From a virus: a stretch of 31,968 nt of DNA. The notes beneath the pieces were generated by a model. The model was not told the DNA's origin. It saw nothing but the letters and a program-made list of their open reading frames with translations, and did not search any database. Shown piece by piece: positions 30,843 to 31,968 of the stretch. The position numbers were made by a program, and so were the translations under genes. Location: positions 32,869 through 64,836 of IMG/VR virus record IMGVR_UViG_3300008261_000086, one strand, 5' to 3'. Each line of letters begins with the position of its first letter. Position 1 is the stretch's first letter.

Positions 30843-31027
30843 GCCTTGCCCTCCTGTGCGGTGATGTTGCATGCACTGTGCTCTTCTTGGAACGCATCCA
30901 GCCGCCGCTGCACTTCGCTAACAGACACCGGCAGGGTGACGCCAGCCTCCACCTTGCAGGCCGGGCAGGCCCACCAGATCCGGTTGCCTCCGGGTGTCCA
31001 AACGATGGGCTCGCTGGTAGTGCTCAC
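30830..31027 (-). CDS. Small protein with CPAC zinc-type motif
   Basis: A 65-residue protein from GTG 31027 (GTGA overlap). C21-x2-C24 and H50/C53 could form a zinc site. It overlaps the next gene by 13 bases. Function unknown. Confidence 0.6.
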   Translation of the reverse strand: MSTTSEPIVWTPGGNRIWWACPACKVEAGVTLPVSVSEVQRRLDAFQEEHSACNITAQEGKAWRG

Positions 31028-31185
31028 TGCTCATGCTCCTTGGCGCGCTTTCGCTCGCGCTCCTTCTCGTCCAATCGGGCCATCCACTTGAGGGTCTGTA
31101 GCGTGAGCAAGTTGCCCACAACCTCACCAATGCCAACCACTGCCAGCAGCACCAACGCGATTGCCGCGAGTTCCTTTTCAGTCAT
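31024..31185 (-). CDS. 53-residue single-membrane-segment protein
   Basis: ATG 31185 has AGGAGG 7 bases upstream, and the stop overlaps the next GTG (GTGA). The product has one hydrophobic segment (LAAIALVLLAVVGIGEVVG) near the N-terminus and a highly charged, basic C-terminal helix (KERERKRAKEHEQ). It should be a small inner-membrane protein with a cytoplasmic charged tail. Role unknown. Confidence 0.72.
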   Translation of the reverse strand: MTEKELAAIALVLLAVVGIGEVVGNLLTLQTLKWMARLDEKERERKRAKEHEQ

Positions 31186-31230
31186 GTCTGTCCTCCTGTG
31201 CCTTCCCTATAGCCTTGCCCGCCTGTGGTC

Positions 31231-31968
31231 TTAGGTAGCCAGGCTGGCCTGTGCCCACTCCCACAGGTCGCCCTTGTCCACCTCGTCTGGGTCCGCTCCG
31301 TCGAGGAGCCTGACGCAGCCAGCCCTGCACCCCTCCAGCCGCAGCCGCATGGACAGAGCAAGACCCTTTTCCCAAGCATCAGCGTCTAGCACCACCACCA
31401 GAGGGCGGGCACTGGTGGCCAATAGCTGGACCTGCTTCTCGCTGGGCATGCCTAGCACCGCAACCGCATGAGGCCACAGGAACAAGCTATCGAACGCCCC
31501 CTCTACCACATACAGGTGCTCGTCGGTCGGGGCATGAAGTGCTGGCTGGTTGTGCAGTACCTCGCCACGCCAGCTTCCTTTTGGGAAACGGTAAGCCTGC
31601 TTCTTGTTGACGCCCTTGTCATAAGCGCGGGTTGTATAGCCGTACCAGCCGCCATCCGGCAGGAGGTTCGGGATGACGATGCGGCCTGCATACGGACCCC
31701 AAACGCAGGCGCCCACCTGCGCCTCCTGCCAGACCTGCTCGGAGATGCCACGCCCGTGCATATAGTCACGGGCAGGAGCTAGGCTTTCGGACTCGTCCCC
31801 TGCCAGCAGAAAGAAGCCATCCGGCGGGCGGGTGAGTGCAGCCTGTTGAGCGTCCAACTCGGTTTGTGGCGGCTTCTCAAACTCTACCGGCTCATCCGAA
31901 TTTCGGTCTAGAGCACCTTTCGTTACACAACGAAAACAGTGGTAAAACGAAGTTTCGGGGTTGTAGCT
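31231..31968 (-). CDS. DnaG-type primase with TOPRIM domain (5' end outside window)
   Basis: The frame is open to the window edge, so the start is missing; a TTG at 31857 is internal. The visible N-terminal piece includes YHCFRCVTKGAL, the end of a CHC2-type zinc ribbon. The middle and end form a TOPRIM domain with E in VVEGAFDSLFL and LVVVLDADAWEKG (D-x-D). It should make RNA primers at the phage fork and pair with the polymerase at 26740; the partner helicase is presumably outside the window. It is shorter than host DnaG, possibly a compact primase or the start of a primase-helicase. Confidence 0.85.
   Translation of the reverse strand, partial: SYNPETSFYHCFRCVTKGALDRNSDEPVEFEKPPQTELDAQQAALTRPPDGFFLLAGDESESLAPARDYMHGRGISEQVWQEAQVGACVWGPYAGRIVIPNLLPDGGWYGYTTRAYDKGVNKKQAYRFPKGSWRGEVLHNQPALHAPTDEHLYVVEGAFDSLFLWPHAVAVLGMPSEKQVQLLATSARPLVVVLDADAWEKGLALSMRLRLEGCRAGCVRLLDGADPDEVDKGDLWEWAQASLAT

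Noticed and set aside
1-31968. CRISPR arrays, tRNA and rRNA genes, insertion sequences, integrase
   Set aside because: No regularly spaced repeats, cloverleaf-like sequences, transposase or integrase motifs were seen by eye; a tRNA scan would be decisive.

Overview
This window is part of a tailed double-stranded DNA phage (caudovirus) genome or a close prophage relative. It carries a baseplate J-like protein, a repeat-bearing tail fibre and a full phage replication and recombination set. Genes are packed tightly, with many 1-4 base start/stop overlaps, and there are no rRNA, tRNA or host metabolic genes. GC content is roughly 60% by eye. A baseplate J-like protein favours a contractile-tail type. 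The host cannot be named from the sequence.

Positions 1-6849 are on the + strand. They hold the end of the structural module: a baseplate J-like protein cut by the window edge, an unrecognised structural protein, a tail fibre, several small genes (one with a membrane segment and coiled coil) and, after a terminator, a zinc-ribbon metallophosphoesterase. Everything from 6900 to 31968 is on the - strand. The two blocks converge at about 6840-6915, where two opposed terminators each run into the end of the opposite gene.

Reading the - strand in its own direction: a TOPRIM primase (cut by the edge), small genes, a DPPY-type DNA methyltransferase, a family A DNA polymerase with an N-terminal UDG-like domain, a DUF1566 protein, a possible UvsY-like mediator, two unknown genes, a gp32-like ssDNA-binding protein and RecA. 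Then come small genes and an Mre11/Rad50 pair split by five small genes. After a terminator and leader follows a long operon of small genes, a free-standing RNA polymerase alpha-CTD-like protein, a protein with four helix-turn-helix motifs, a DnaN sliding clamp, a cluster of Ead/Ea22-like small proteins, an intein-containing ThyX, zinc-finger proteins, a RuvC-like resolvase and a cytosine-5 methyltransferase.

Primase, polymerase, clamp and ssDNA-binding protein form a nearly self-sufficient replication set; helicase and clamp loader are not seen here. RecA, Mre11/Rad50, the mediator candidate and RuvC form a recombination pathway. ThyX supplies dTMP, and two methyltransferases without visible restriction partners probably protect phage DNA. 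The least expected items are the alpha-CTD-like protein beside the four-HTH protein, the ThyX intein with HTH and HNH domains, the UDG-like/polymerase fusion with degenerate glycosylase motifs, and a methyltransferase ending in a perfect beta-clamp-binding pentapeptide. Two very small membrane-protein genes (31 and 53 residues) are also supported by ribosome-binding sites and overlaps.
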